The notes beneath the pieces are model-generated. The model was not told the origin of the DNA, searched no databases, and saw nothing but the letters and a program-made list of their open reading frames with translations. Position numbers and translations under genes: made by a program. A DNA stretch of 64,000 nucleotides from Arcuatula senhousia (taxonomy: Eukaryota > Mollusca > Bivalvia > Mytilida > Mytilidae), in NCBI GenBank assembly GCA_963971305.1, contig OZ020313.1, positions 51,842,203 to 51,906,202 of the forward strand. Reading direction: 5' to 3'. Of this stretch, positions 35,311 to 47,999 are shown one piece after another. Each line of letters starts with the position of its first letter. Position 1 is the first letter of the stretch.

Positions 35311-37205
35311 TAACTCTGTGTAAACACTTTCTTTCTTTTTTGCATTCTGAACTTTTTTGTAATTTGTGTTATTTCTTGAAAATAAAAAAAACTTTTCTAC
35401 TTTTGTGACAAAAAAGATCAAACGAAGTTCAGTTTTGAACAAAATATTCATAGGATCATTGATTAGCTGTTACATGTTTTATGTTAAACAAATGCAAATT
35501 GCATTTTTAAATGTAGACTTAAAAGAATCCTTAGATAGAGGTGTTTTAAAATTTTTATGTTTTCTTTTTGACGATTCGTACTTAAAAGAATAAACTAGGA
35601 GTGATTTAAAGTGAAATAATATGACCTACCTGTAAGTTCTATGGGTTTTCTTTCCGTGTAAGTTATTTTGATCTGGTAGTTTAAGTTCGTCCTTTGAATA
35701 AATTTATTTTCGTCTGTTTTCGTTACTGTCGATCAGAACTTGTGCTATATATATGATCAACATTTTCTCCAGAAATACATATTTATCACCTCTAAATGAT
35801 CGAAAGTAGAAGTAAGCTGTATCTTTAAACGTTCCGAAATTACTAGTGGTCAATATATCTAAGTATAATTTCCATTTCACGAAAACTGCTTGAAAAAAAA
35901 TTGATAACAAATTTCATTTGAACCATGCTTCTGTTCATCATTTGTATTTAGAACACATTTGATAATATAACTTCCTATTTGGTATTGTTTTCTGTTTTAA
36001 AGTGTACTTAAAGGTACCATAATTCATAACATATGTCATTTCATATTCTATTGAATTTTCGTAGAGACAAGGTGTGCATCATTTTTTCTGTATCCTTATA
36101 TATCCAGTATAATTTTAAGAATCTCAAACCAGTTAAGGATGTGATCGTAATAAAGGGGGGCAACTTTAGCCAACTATTACCAAGACATTGTATTTCGACG
36201 AATAAATTTTATTTTATTGCATGGTTTTGCAAGTTATCCCCCTTGTTAAAGATTTACCTCCCTTTTAGGTAATTGATGTACATTTTTTGCATTATCGTGA
36301 TATTAATCTATTTATTGTGAATTAATGTTGTCCAGTTATTACGTTTTACACAGTCTTTAAAGTTCTAAATACTAAGAGAGTTCTGTGACTTGGAAAAGGT
36401 GAAGAAATGGTTGATAAAGTAAAGTTTGTTATTTCTTCTACCCCTTTCTCTTTTAAAACTCAGTAGATGATGGAAGATCTATTTTTAATGACTTTCTTGT
36501 CTTTTTGTGCCTTATTCGATGCCGGCTCATCGTAAGAATTTGTTATTCACATTGAAGAACATGTATTTTTGTATTTTTATACGATGTATATTTTTGAAGA
36601 AATATTTTTGGGAAAAAAATCACTTTATCGATATTTTTGGCTTTAAAAAATTAATTTTTTATCTCTTTTTATCAGTAAATTTTGATTTTTTTTAATACAA
36701 TTTAAAGTGTCTTTAATGAGAGTTTCTCATGTGTAACTAATTTGTTAGGTAGAGTATTTAATGAAAGAAATCCAAAATGTCTAAGGTGTTGTTTGACAAG
36801 AAACAGTAGAATGCCATCTTACAACACGAGTATGTTTCTTGTTCGATAAAATTAAGCTATATGAGTTATTTGATGTTAATAAACAAGAAATTTGTTGACA
36901 ATAAAATATAAAATCCTTAACTCCTGTTTGTTGTTCTTTTCATGTACTGTCATATTACACAAATGACGCCGATATGTCTTGGCAAGAACCTCCAATTTGT
37001 TAGGTGTAGAACCGCCATTAGCAATCATGGAGAGCCATCATCTGCACATGCGTAAAAATAGTACTATAAGGACAATATAGTTCCACTGAGGTACGGTACC
37101 GTTCGATAGAAATGTGCTAGAACAAAAAATAAGATACCTCATATTCTTATAGCTTCAAGAACATTTTTACCTTCTAATTGTAAAATAAGTGAGTGAAAAT
37201 TTTAG
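35311..37205. other. Intergenic, nothing firm
   Basis: Very AT-rich. Around 36155-36268 there are the short phrases AAGGGGGGCAACTT, AAGTTATCCCCCTT and TTACCTCCCTT, which look like ends of a decayed bivalve DNA transposon (AAGGGAG-type termini). No gene. Confidence 0.5.
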
Positions 37206-37310
37206 AATAGAAAATAATGAAATGTGGAAAAAGTGTACACGACACAGCTCACATAACAAGCGTTCATTTCGAAAAACCACAGTGTACAACCACCAGCAGC
37301 CTTCAACAAG
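37206..37310 (+). repeat. Dispersed repeat, 'CCAGCAGCCTTCAA' family, copy 1
   Basis: Contains AAATGTGGAAAAAGTG, then ACACGACACAGC, and about 75 bp on 'CCACCAGCAGCCTTCAAC'. The same ordered words recur at 39688-39775, 51905-51985 and 62468-62530 with decay, so this is an interspersed element of unknown class. Confidence 0.55.
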
Positions 37311-38025
37311 GTCAGTAAGCGCTAATCCGCGCCGTTCTGCAATTAGCCCATGGTCTAAACAAAATGCATATACCTAGTAATTCAAATCCAGTCCTGAAGT
37401 AATGAACATAGCCTTGGTTCATCGATTTCAGTTTTTTTATAGCTCTTGACTTTTGACAGCTTTTATTTTGAAAATAGCCATGTGATCGAACTTATATTCC
37501 ATTGCAGTAACGAACAATTAGTACTTTTACAAGGGACATCCACTGCTAAAGTCCCTGAAATTAGTTTAGAGCTTTGTCATGGACCTCGTTTTACACAGGA
37601 AGTAATGATACTCAGTAGATTTAGACCTCTTGTTTCTGTAGACATTTTGAATTAGCGCCCATAGGTTTATGTTTTGCTACTTTCCATTGGCTGATCACTA
37701 GTAATTGCTTCGTAAAAATACCCAAAAGATGCTGCAAACGGAATTAATTTCTTAAATATTCAAAGTAATTTAGACGCTACTGATTCAACGTCAGATTTTT
37801 ATTAAGGATTAAGTAAATATGTTCTCGGGTATCAACATATTTGTTTTCAACCGTACAGGTGTGGCATTAGGTTGTAAACACATTTCGTATTCAAACAAAT
37901 AAATCCTGTTTACTGGTTGCATGTTATAAACATGTGGAAACGTTCACAAGGTGCAAATCTGGTTTATAGTCAGTATAGACAATGACAATGTAAAAAAGGA
38001 CGCTGCTAAATATGGGATTGTGACG

Positions 38026-38088
38026 TCACTTGAGTTCAACAAAAAGACGTAATGACCTGACGACTTGAGTTCAACAAAAAGACGTAAT
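38026..38088. repeat. 35-bp tandem duplication
   Basis: 'ACTTGAGTTCAACAAAAAGA' plus CGTAAT occurs at 38028 and again at 38063. Confidence 0.9.
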
Positions 38089-38578
38089 ACAAAACTCATG
38101 TGACATTGTTTAGACAAATAATCATTTATCAATTAATTAGTACAACTTTTTTTAATATAAAAAGTGATAATCATAAGGAGGCCGAAATTCCTGGTTGTCA
38201 TTTTAATTAAACGTAAATTAAATATGGGGGAAAAGTTCTTCAAACAAATCATATCATGTGATAAAATAATAGTATCGTCTTCATCAAGATGAAAGTTAAA
38301 ATTCTTTTTCATTTAAAAGACCTAATATATCAATCCTGACAGAATATAGAACCAGACTAAAGGATGACGGGTAATTCTAGAACTTTTTTGGATTGTAGTA
38401 TTTTAAGCTTTTAGTTTCGTATAAAGACGACATCGACCTAATATAATATTGCTAAGTCATATGTTTGGTGACTTCACGTCGTTGCTACGTCATGGTTTTA
38501 TTTTGAGATTCGGTTCAATACTAATTATACAGTTTAGTGCTACCGTACTTTAACCGTACACAGGCAATAACGTTATTA

Positions 38579-39183
38579 TACCCTCTTCACATATACGATA
38601 TTCTCTTACGAGTTGTTACGATTATCAAAATTTATAGTTTTACGAGTTTTTGCGAGATTTTCTACCAACCTTTTACGATCTATTTCCGAGTTGTCACGAT
38701 TTCATCAGTTGTGCGGAAATTTTTCGCACTCCCGTCCAGAGACGATACGAATTTTATTTTCGAAGTGGTTACGAGCATGTTACGGTGCCTTTACGACGTC
38801 TTTACGAGTGATATGCGCTATTGGAAATGATATCGTAACTAACTCGCAAACCACTCGTAAAAGAATTCCTTTGCGAGGTCTTCCCGAGTAAGTTACGAGT
38901 AAAGGCGAGTCATTTACGATCTCTACGAGTTCTTTACGAGTTATTTGCGATGTGGTTACGAGTTAAATTATGACATTGTTGTTTTTTCAACTCGTAAAAG
39001 TCTTACGAGGATTTTTGACATGTCAAAAATCCTCGTAAAACTTTCACGAGTTCTTACGATTGCACATGAGCTAGAAAGACCTGTTTACGAGTAACAAAGA
39101 GTGATTTACGAGTCTTTGCGATCGATTAAGAGTTGAAAACTCGTAAGAACTCGTAAGGAAATCTCGTATATGTGAAGGGGGTA
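38579..39183. mobile_element. Harbinger-like MITE packed with TTACGAG motifs
   Basis: The 605-bp element begins TACCCTCTTCACATATACGA and ends with the complement of TACCCCCTTCACATATACGA. The terminal inverted repeats match over about 37 bp with few differences. TTA flanks both sides (38576-38578, 39184-39186), a 3-bp target duplication of the PIF/Harbinger type. The interior holds over 20 copies of TACGA(G/T) in both orientations and a perfect 36-bp palindrome at 39003-39038. It encodes nothing; the open frames over it (38537-38891) are accidental. Confidence 0.85.
39003..39038. repeat. Perfect 36-bp palindrome
   Basis: Half-site TTACGAGGATTTTTGACA followed at once by its exact complement, with no spacer. 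It lies internally in the TTACGAG element. Confidence 0.95.
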
Positions 39184-39186
39184 TTA

Positions 39187-41084
39187 ACATTAAACTCGAG
39201 TAGCACTAAATTAACGTTAATGTAACAATAATTTCACGTCGTTAGATTAACATTAGATTAATGATAGTTCAATGCTAGAATTTTAAAGGTTATTCTAGTG
39301 TTAAATCTATAACATCAAATTAGCAATTGATGCTCGATTAACACTAATCTACTGTTAATTTCTTACGTTAAATATACGTTAACAAAACTACCTGAGTGTG
39401 TAGTTGTCGCTACGACTAGAAACAAGATGACAAATACAACATTAAAAAGGTTACTTTTGGATCACAATTATAAAAAACCGCAATGTTAACTTGCGATAAA
39501 CAGGTTACATATGAGCACTGGATCGTGTGGATCTGCTTTCTATGCTGGGCATCTGTAAAATTCGTGTTTTCTTTTGCAATTAAACAACGTGACTTGCGAC
39601 ACATAGTCAGCAATAAAGAAACAACAATGAGTTCGGAGTCCTAAGAACAAGCTTCTCTCTGTTCAGTTTTATGTATAGATGATAATGAGATGTGGAATAA
39701 ATGTCCGCGTCACAACCTAACGGCAATTAAAAAAATCAACAATGGAAGACAGCCAGCAGACTTCAACGTGACCAGCGGTCATATCCATAAATTCATGGAT
39801 AGGAAACATTGCAAAAGCTATTGAGAAAACACATAACGTACCAGCATTCATTAAAAAGTCTTTTGATATGACAGAGCAGGTTTTAGAGACCTTAATAACA
39901 TGACGTAACTATTTGTGATAAGGTTTCTTGTTGTTTTTTTTTTTTTTTTTGCAATCGGAAGGTTGACGTAATAATTCTTTCCTTGATACAATTCCGTAAC
40001 AGGTACCCGTTTTCACCCTAGATAATACCCAATGTAAAGCAGTGACAGGTTCCTTTTGGGCTTTCACAACAACTAATTATAATACATACAAAAAATGTGA
40101 ATAAATTTACTATAGACCATAAAAACGACCTTCAAGTCCTTATAGCTGATGTGTATTGACAAGATAACTGCATGAATTTTAAATATTTTGTGGTTTAGAA
40201 ATGAAGATGGGCCTTTGACCCCAATTAAAATTTTTAAAATTTTACTGAATCTTTTAAGAACATCACACCATAACGAAATCACATATATCAAATAAAAAAA
40301 GATAGGCGTTTTTGTATTTTACTTTAAATAGAGAACTACGTTGAACTAAACCCCGACCGAAGACCATATTTCGCTTATTACTACTTTACAAGTCAAGATT
40401 AACATCGGATAGCGTTCCTCCGTAGACCCTTCATATAACATTCAATTAAGTTTATGAATATCAATTTTAAGACTATCATCTTGCAAATTAAATGTATTCA
40501 GAAACCGATAGCTCTTCTCGCTTCCCATCTTAAATGTTTAAGTTAGATTGATGTATGGATGGGCGGAATGACCTCGGAAGAAACATTACTTAGATCATGT
40601 GACAATGAAGTCGTTATCAAATAAAATGGCGGGAGATGGCGACAACCGTATTCTACGTACTAACGCTCTAAATTTCAAACAATGGGTACATTTTGAGTCT
40701 CTGCCCTCTCTCTCTATTTTGGCTTGGATTCCAGTCATGGGGGACAGAAACCTTTATAAAAGTTCAGTTTGATAGATACCGAAAGAGTAAAATTTCTTCA
40801 ATAAACAAAACAAATCAATTAATAAATTTGCAATATTATTAACTCTCGACAACCCAAAAAAAACCATATTCTGATTATCACACCTGGTAAAGTCTGGATT
40901 GCAGTGCTAGATCAATCTTGTGTTCCATGACATCTATTTAGTGGCTTCTGTTAGTATAAGAAACATTTAAGTGTACAGTAGAGTACTAATTGGTAAGCCT
41001 CAACAATAACAATACTAAACAAACATTTCCAAGATGTCATCCTGGCGACGGTTGTGCAACATGTTGTATAGTAAGCTGGAACTG
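39187..41084. other. Intergenic with one old repeat copy
   Basis: 39195-39400 is rich in TTAACGTTA/ATTAACATTA words and may be the remains of another element. GTAGCACTAAA near 39198 mirrors TTTAGTGCTAC near 38533, on the far side of the TTACGAG element. Copy 2 of the 'CAGCAGCCTTCAA' repeat is at 39688-39775. An approximately 18-T tract lies near 39930. No gene. Confidence 0.5.
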
Positions 41085-41255
41085 CTTACTCTTCCGAAGT
41101 ACCTGAATTCACTCTCGTGACGACTTGAATTCGCGTCGTTGATTGCTATTCAGTTGATTGTGTGTTTATGTTGTCTGTTTCTTCGTGCTTTTCTCGTTCG
41201 TGTTTACTGGTTTTGTCTTTGCTCTTTCTGACTTTTGACATTCGAATGCCCCAAT
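41085..41255 (+). mobile_element. Dispersed repeat of the 'CTTCCGGAGCACCTGAG' family, copy 2
   Basis: Reads 'CTTACTCTTCCGAAGTACCT', then GAATTCGCGTCGTTGATTG and GTTTACTGGTTTTGTCTTTG, collinear with 26333-26520 and about as diverged as one expects of an old family. Confidence 0.65.
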
Positions 41256-42167
41256 TTCTTTTTTTATTGTTACAAACATGATGATTTTTTTCTCTTGTTT
41301 TTTAGGTATAACATGCTTTTTGGGACTCATTAAGTTGTTTGCGTCGCAGATTTTGATCAAGCTCCCGCTGATTTTAAACACTTTTGACATATTTCTTGCT
41401 TACCAAGTTTAAAATTCTCTACAGTTGTAATACATCAATTTTATTGCTACTAAATTCTATGTATTCATAAACGTGTTGCACTGTAGGATATCCAAACTTT
41501 ATTAAAACTATAAAATGTAGTCATTCGTATAATGCTGGTATATCTTGCTCCTCAATCTCATATTCTCAATAAATTTTCAATTTATCGGTCCAATGGTTTT
41601 ATCATTTTATATAAATTGCACAAAAGGAATGCAAAGCTATCCTGATCAGACACAACAAATGGCCTTTTAAAGAAAAGCTTTACAATTTGTATTTTACAAG
41701 AAAGTAAAGAATGTTTTAGAAAAATTGCGTGGAAAACTCACAAGTGTGTAAGATATATGAAATTAAATGACTTAAATTCATTTTTTTGAAAACTAAAAGT
41801 ACTCAAAATTAAATTTTAATTCTGATCCAATTATTACATTACATTATTGGCTTGTAATAATTCCAATATTTGTTTTATCACTGCAAGTGAGTGCATGTCA
41901 TTATTAAATCTCTTATAAATTATACATCAGATTAAGACAGAAAATGGAAATAGTAGACAAGTCGAACTATATTAAACAGAGAGTAAAATGCATATATTGA
42001 AGTCCTCGTTCCTTAAGTTGAACACGATTATTCTAAAAATAAAACTTTTACATTTTTTTTTGCATTAAGAATACTCTAAACGTACAGCAATTAACTGTTA
42101 TACCATTTACACACTCATCACATGTACTTCAATACAACTGAAATGTCTTTTGGAATACTTTTTGTTC
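41256..42167. other. Intergenic, nothing seen
   Basis: AT-rich without recognisable genes or structured repeats. Confidence 0.6.
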
Positions 42168-42560
42168 CCCGCAGCAACGCGAAGTGGGGACATAGAAATG
42201 CCGGTGTCCGTCCATCTGTGCCTCCGTCTGTCCGTCACACTTTTTTGTCTTAACATATTTCTCAGAAACTATTAATCGTAGGCTTTTGATATTGGTATGC
42301 AGCTTCAGGTAGGGGTCTCATATCGAGGGATGCGTTTCATGGTCTGTCGCTTACCCACTTCCTGTTTAACGAGCCGAAAGGGGTAAAAAAATGGAGAAAA
42401 TTTCGTTAGAAATTTCTCCGTTTTTACTAATCGTATAGACTTTTGATATTTGGTATTTAGAGGTTGGGGTCTCATATGGTGGGATGCGTTTTCAAGTCCG
42501 TCGCTTATCTACTTCCTGTTAAGCGGACCAACCGAATTTTTGCCACTCGGCGGGAGACGC
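42168..42560. repeat. GTCC-containing dispersed repeat with 155-bp internal duplication
   Basis: Starts CCCCGCAGCAACGCGAAG, then GTCCGTCC/GTCTGTCCGTC. A unit of about 155 bp follows twice (TAATCGTA at 42273 and 42428; 'GGGGTCTCATAT' and 'CTTCCTGTT' recur in both). The order of parts is the reverse of the end of the element at 48000-49078, so the two belong to the same broad family in opposite orientations. Confidence 0.65.
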
Positions 42561-43547
42561 AGGAATTCCGTTCTTGTTGATAAGTATATTCTTATATCAT
42601 ATGTACATGGAGCAAAGAAATACCAACGTAGCATTAGAATTCAATCTCTCTGTTGAAAAATGACAAAACCAGCAGACTCTATATAGAAACATAAAAAAAA
42701 CACATGATCTACAGCAATAATCAACTATGTAAAGTCATGTCAAAATGAGGGTGAACTGGGGTGCCCAAAGCATGATGAGCGGCTCCTGCTTGTTCTATTT
42801 TGTGATTGAAACAAAGGCTTATTACATTTATCAAGTCATAAAAATTTAAAGATACGATCATGACGATAGAGCATAACGACTTTTGTATTCATGAAAAAAA
42901 TTGTTCAGGAAAATTGTAGTTGGGATATCGTGTCATTTGCATTTCATCCACCCTTGATTTTTGTCTTATGAAGTCTTAATGAAATCTTCTAATTGCAGTC
43001 AATAAAAAAAAAATTTAATTTCTGTAATTTTCAACAAAATAAGACAAACAATTATTGGTAAAACCGGGTTGTCTCGTTTCGTCTCACCCTTTACTTTACT
43101 GGCCTACTAATTATCAAATAAATGTCACATATTTTCAACAAAAGTCAGGTTTTAAGGAACGACCTCACACCTTTAGCTATTAAAATTAACCAAAACATAT
43201 GTTTTCGTACATTTATCAATGACAACATTTGTGTACGTGTAAACCAATAAAATATATTTGGTACTTTTTAAACAGACAGGTTGAAAGTTATTGTAATTTA
43301 TGGTGGTACGAAGTGCATCTTGAGGCAAAGGGGTCGGAAATGGTTGAGAAAAAAGACATTTTTATTATTGAGCAGATATGTTCGTCGCTCATTCATCTTA
43401 TTTTTATTTGAAATATTTCCTTGAGGAAACGAATAGTTTTTTTTATTATAATGGTTTTTTGATAGAGGCATGTCCGAAATTCGGCCATTCCTTATTTTCC
43501 TTTTTTGTAATGTTTTATAATCCTACTGTGTCTATTTGGTATATATA
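42561..43547. other. Intergenic, nothing firm
   Basis: AT-rich. The phrase 'GGGGTGCCCAAAGCATGATG' near 42758 is a possible very old fragment of the 'CTTCCGGAGCACC' family. No gene. Confidence 0.5.
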
Positions 43548-43998
43548 CTCTTCAAAAAAAGTTACGCATAGATAGAAAATTGCCCGTAGGTTTAATGCAA
43601 ATCGAAACAATTTCAAAACATTATTGCCGGATGTAGTAAAAAGAAAACAAAATGAAGATTGTTTGATTAATAAAGACCAAAATCCTAACTTTAATGGTTT
43701 TTAAGACATTGTGATTAGAACACGACTAATGTTTTTCACGGAACATTTTGCATTGGTTTAAACGGGAAATTGAATCGTAAAATGTACACTTGAGTTCTAC
43801 TTGCAATATCTTAAAAAGCAGCGATGTTACGATTTTACTTAAGATTAAACAAACAATCTCTATTTTGTTTTCTTTTTACTGGATTTTATTTCGTGAAAAT
43901 CGGTTGCAGAACAGCTCGGCAATAATTTTTTGAAATTGTTTCGATTTGCATTAAACGTACGGGAAATTTTTTATCTATGCGTAACTTTTTTTGAAGAG
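43548..43998. mobile_element. Fold-back MITE with long inverted repeats and TA duplication
   Basis: The 451-bp element starts CTCTTCAAAAAAAGTTACGC and ends with its complement; TA flanks both ends (43546-43547, 43999-44000), as for Tc1/mariner-type elements. The arms match over about 80 bp with few mismatches (into TTATTGCCG). After a gap of some 40 bp in the left arm they match again through 'AGTAAAAAGAAAACAAAAT', so nearly the whole element folds on itself. No coding frame. The TA target and TIR suggest mobilisation by a mariner-superfamily transposase (inference). Confidence 0.85.
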
Positions 43999-44000
43999 TA

Positions 44001-46195
44001 TATGTCTTTGCATTCATGGTCATAATTGTTACATGTGATATATGCCACCCTCCCAGTGGGACCCTATTGGACTCGTAAAACTTCAATTATCTTTAACCAA
44101 TATGATAAATATTTCCCTTTTCATCCAATATGCCTTTTGTTTTTAAGTGTTTCTTAATGGCCAGTTAATTATTCATTATTTCCCGGGTGAATTTTTCAAC
44201 ATCATAATTTTATTTTCAATATTCATAAATTATTATTTGCCTGATGGAGAGAAAAGATGTGAAATAGAAAAATATAGATATGATCTGTGAAAGTTTTCAG
44301 AAGTAAATATTTCCTTTAAAAACTATTTTTTCTTTCTCATAGCTTTGCTCATTTGAATTTTCCCTATTTCTGCTATCTTGTTTTTCAAGCAAATCATAAG
44401 TTGTTGTTAAAAATCAATCAATTATAGATATATCAGTCGTCACTTTAACTATTTAAAATTCAGTGAGACAAGGATATCTGATGACAACCCTGCTTTGTAC
44501 AAGGAGAAAATAGATTGCGGCTATTTATATCTGATCTTCTCAAAAGTGATACACCTTACGCTATCGGACAAAAATCGCCTGTTTTTGTAATATTTTATTT
44601 TTGATTAATGACTTAGAACCAATGTTTGACTATTGTTGGTAAATATTTTTAAAAGGCAAATGATGACCATATATTTATGAAATTACGTTAATTATCACTT
44701 ATTATTATTTAGTTACTGTGTATCTACAGCAGTGTCATGACGATCTCTTTATTTATGATGTATAAAATTCTATTTGAAAATAGGTGTTAAATCTTTAAAT
44801 CGGGCTTTTCAACATAAGCGAAGTCTTTTGATTGTAATGCGGTTTGCAGGGATCACTCGCCACTCCGAAGGCTGTTCAAGATGTTTGTTATTGCTATAAA
44901 TAACGATGGCTGTGTCATTTTTTTTTTCTTATTTCACAGCTCATTACTTCCTATTGCAAATAATATTCATTTCCATGCACAAATACCTTTTGCTAAATGG
45001 AAGTCTAAAATCTGAATTTCAGTATTATGTGTGCACGGAATTTGAAATCATTTTCCAATGTTTCTTAATTTGTTTGTATAAGTATAGTTTTCTTAAGTTG
45101 TTGATATTTATGGCTATCATTATTCCCCAAGTTATTATTTGAATATAAAGATTGTTTATCTAAAGTGCCTCGGACATGACCAACTGACTGGTTACAAGTT
45201 TAAATGGAAACTACCATCTGATAAACTAGATTAATCATAAATTATTTGACACTAAAACTGATAGATGTTTCTATCAAGTGAAAGTTAACTGATAGAGATA
45301 ATTGGAATTAATGGCATATTATGAATAAAGGGGTCGATAAGGGACACCCTTGTCGCACACCTACAGTTATTCACCTGCGTTGATCTGTTATCAGTATTGT
45401 CCACTTTAGGTCCATCGTTAAAGTAAACAAGGTAACAAGGTTGTGAGCAACATTAAATACTTGGATAAGATAGTTGTGAAAGAATGAAAAACTAAATAAA
45501 TAATTACATAAACAAACTTTCTTAGTGTTTGGATAAACACTTGAAGTAAACACCAAATATCAGCACCTTTAGACTGGTCATTCAGAGTTCACGATAAAGT
45601 ACATAATCTCTTATTTCCTTGTTTTCCTTTCAGATACCATCCTCGTAACATTTATCAATTGATTACGTTTCTGTAGTCTCCATATTTCGGTATCTGAGCT
45701 CCCAACCCTTTTTTCTTACATTTGTGAGGGTGACTGTAATTTTAAGTAAATAAGTCTAATAATTTTTTTAAATGCTTTTATTGAAATTGAAAAGGGTCAT
45801 TAAATATAAATGTACAATCCTAAATTTCTGAGAATGAAAGTTATGATGTAAAGAAAGAATTCTAATTTTATTTACGATCAAACATTCTGATTTGGTGAAT
45901 CTATTGATGCATCATACATTGTATCGTGGTTTTTTTATTGATATTTTGCATTTAGTTTAACGCCATATAAAGTAGAGGTAGATAAAGCGTAATACAACCT
46001 GGTTCTACACTAAAAAAAAATGTTTTAATCATTGTAAAAGGACTATATTTCGTTTTTTATTATTTTGGTATAAGAACAACTTTTTTTCGGATGTTGTAAA
46101 TAAGAGTACCGGGTAGTAAGCTTTGCAACTGCATATGTATTTATCATGAATGTAAATTTTGACTCACAGTTTAATTGTGCTTCTTATTTAAGCCA
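44001..46195. other. Intergenic, nothing seen
   Basis: AT-rich. Open frames near 44906-45142 and 45371-45556 have no support. Confidence 0.6.
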
Positions 46196-46270
46196 ATCAG
46201 TCTGAATAGCAATTAGGTGCCCCGGAAGAGTCAGCAGTTCCTGCTTGGTATAACACACCCGTCACGCTGT
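46196..46270 (-). repeat. Dispersed repeat fragment, reversed 'CTTCCGGGGCACC' family
   Basis: Reads GGTGCCCCGGAAGAGTCAGC then AGTTCCTGCTTGG, the complement of the 5' end of the family seen at 26333 and 41085. Only a fragment. Confidence 0.5.
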
Positions 46271-47999
46271 CAATTGTCAATTCAGTGTGTCAAATCGTGA
46301 TAAAGGAAGACAAAACAAAACAAAACCCTACGACAAACCAACATCTTCACTCATCTGAGAGATAGCATTTTGAAACATGTTTACTCAGTTTTCATCGGTT
46401 TATGATTTTCTTACTATTCTTTTTATTTTATTTTATTAATTCATTTTTATTTTGGGGTGGAACAAAATGGAAATTTATCAGCAAGGGGTTTCTGTAAGTT
46501 TTATTTTCAGCTTCATTACTGTTAGTAGGTTCCTTTTAAATATGGCTTTAAAAATGAATAGTAATCCAAATTAAAAGAATTTGTATGTTTTTCACATGCC
46601 AAAAGACAATAGGTTTATATCCTTTAAAGACTTGACAGTTGATTGACTGTCCGATTTTAAATTGAATATCGGATTCACCCTTTGTCTAACGTAAAAATAT
46701 ACAAGAAGGAATCACTCGAGACATGCAGATAAAGTTTCACTATAATCCGTTGAAACTTAATCTGAGAGATAGGCAATTGGAATTCTGATAAAATTGAAAA
46801 ACTTTTTGCCTTTTGTTTGTTCAAGTCATAAAATACACAAATGAGATTTCCTGACAGTAATTTTTGCTTTAAGACAAAAGTTCTCCAGTTAATTTAACTG
46901 GTATGAAAAATTAAAATTGTGTCACTACATAGAATAAAGATATATATGTCGCTAGCATAGAATTTGACCCCTTAAATTGATAAATACAAATAGACAATTA
47001 AGACAGCTGATTCCTGATAATGTAACATCATATAACTAAGTCGTAAATTTTAAAACAGAATTTTTTTAATGCTTTTAATGTTTCGCTTTGTGTCAAAATA
47101 TGTAAAATATTCTATTTTACGGTGACACTTCACATTGGCATTGTATTTAATTACTCATTAGCTTAATTTGGAGCCATTTAACTTAAAGTTTTCAATAATT
47201 AAATGAAACAACCTTGCAAATGACACAACACAAAAACCCTAATGTATAAATAATTTTCCTCTTCAAATATTAAAATACAGATTATGGTTACTTATCAAAC
47301 TTTGCTTTAACTATAGATGTAATATAGGACACACAAAAAAACAGATAAAATGCATAGTTGTTCCTATCTTTGTAGTATTTCTCATGTACTTCCATTTGCT
47401 TAATTTTAAACTGACTATAGTCGCTGCATATTCTAGTATGAGTCTTACAATTAACAGATGATAGTAAGTCTTGAAAGTGTTTATGGTTCCCATTTGTTTT
47501 ACATATGCATAAATACATGACGGGTCAATGCAGACATTGCTTTGTTTCTCTGTTGTCTATCTTTGTGTTGTCTTTGGTCCTGTCTTAGTTTTGTTCTTTC
47601 CAAGTCCCTTGCTTCCAATACAAATGTTTGGTCTGTTGCAAAAATTGCATGTTTTTACAATCAACAGGAAGCATTACGTAACTGCAGCTGTTTTTGGTCG
47701 CTTGCAATAGATATTGCAATCATAATTTGATAACTTGTAAGGGGCAAAGAAGTACCAAGACAAATATAAGCAGATAAGATAGCAACTTCGAGTTACGTGT
47801 GTCAGAAATTCCAGTGAATAGATTTACTTTTTGTCGAAAGAATCCATTTTTGTTTTGGTATTAGCTAGGACCAGTGTTGTGGTGTTAACGGAAGGTTTCT
47901 AGTTTGGGCTGCCTTCATATTGTTAACCATTATGGATCTGATTGGTCGTTAACAGACGACAGTCAGCTAGTTGCACTTAAAACTGATTAATTATTGCAC
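46271..47999. other. Intergenic, nothing seen
   Basis: AT-rich. No gene or structured repeat recognised. Confidence 0.6.

Noticed and set aside
38537..38891. Two overlapping open frames of 97 and 92 codons
   Set aside because: They lie inside the TTACGAG MITE, where the repeated motif keeps frames open.
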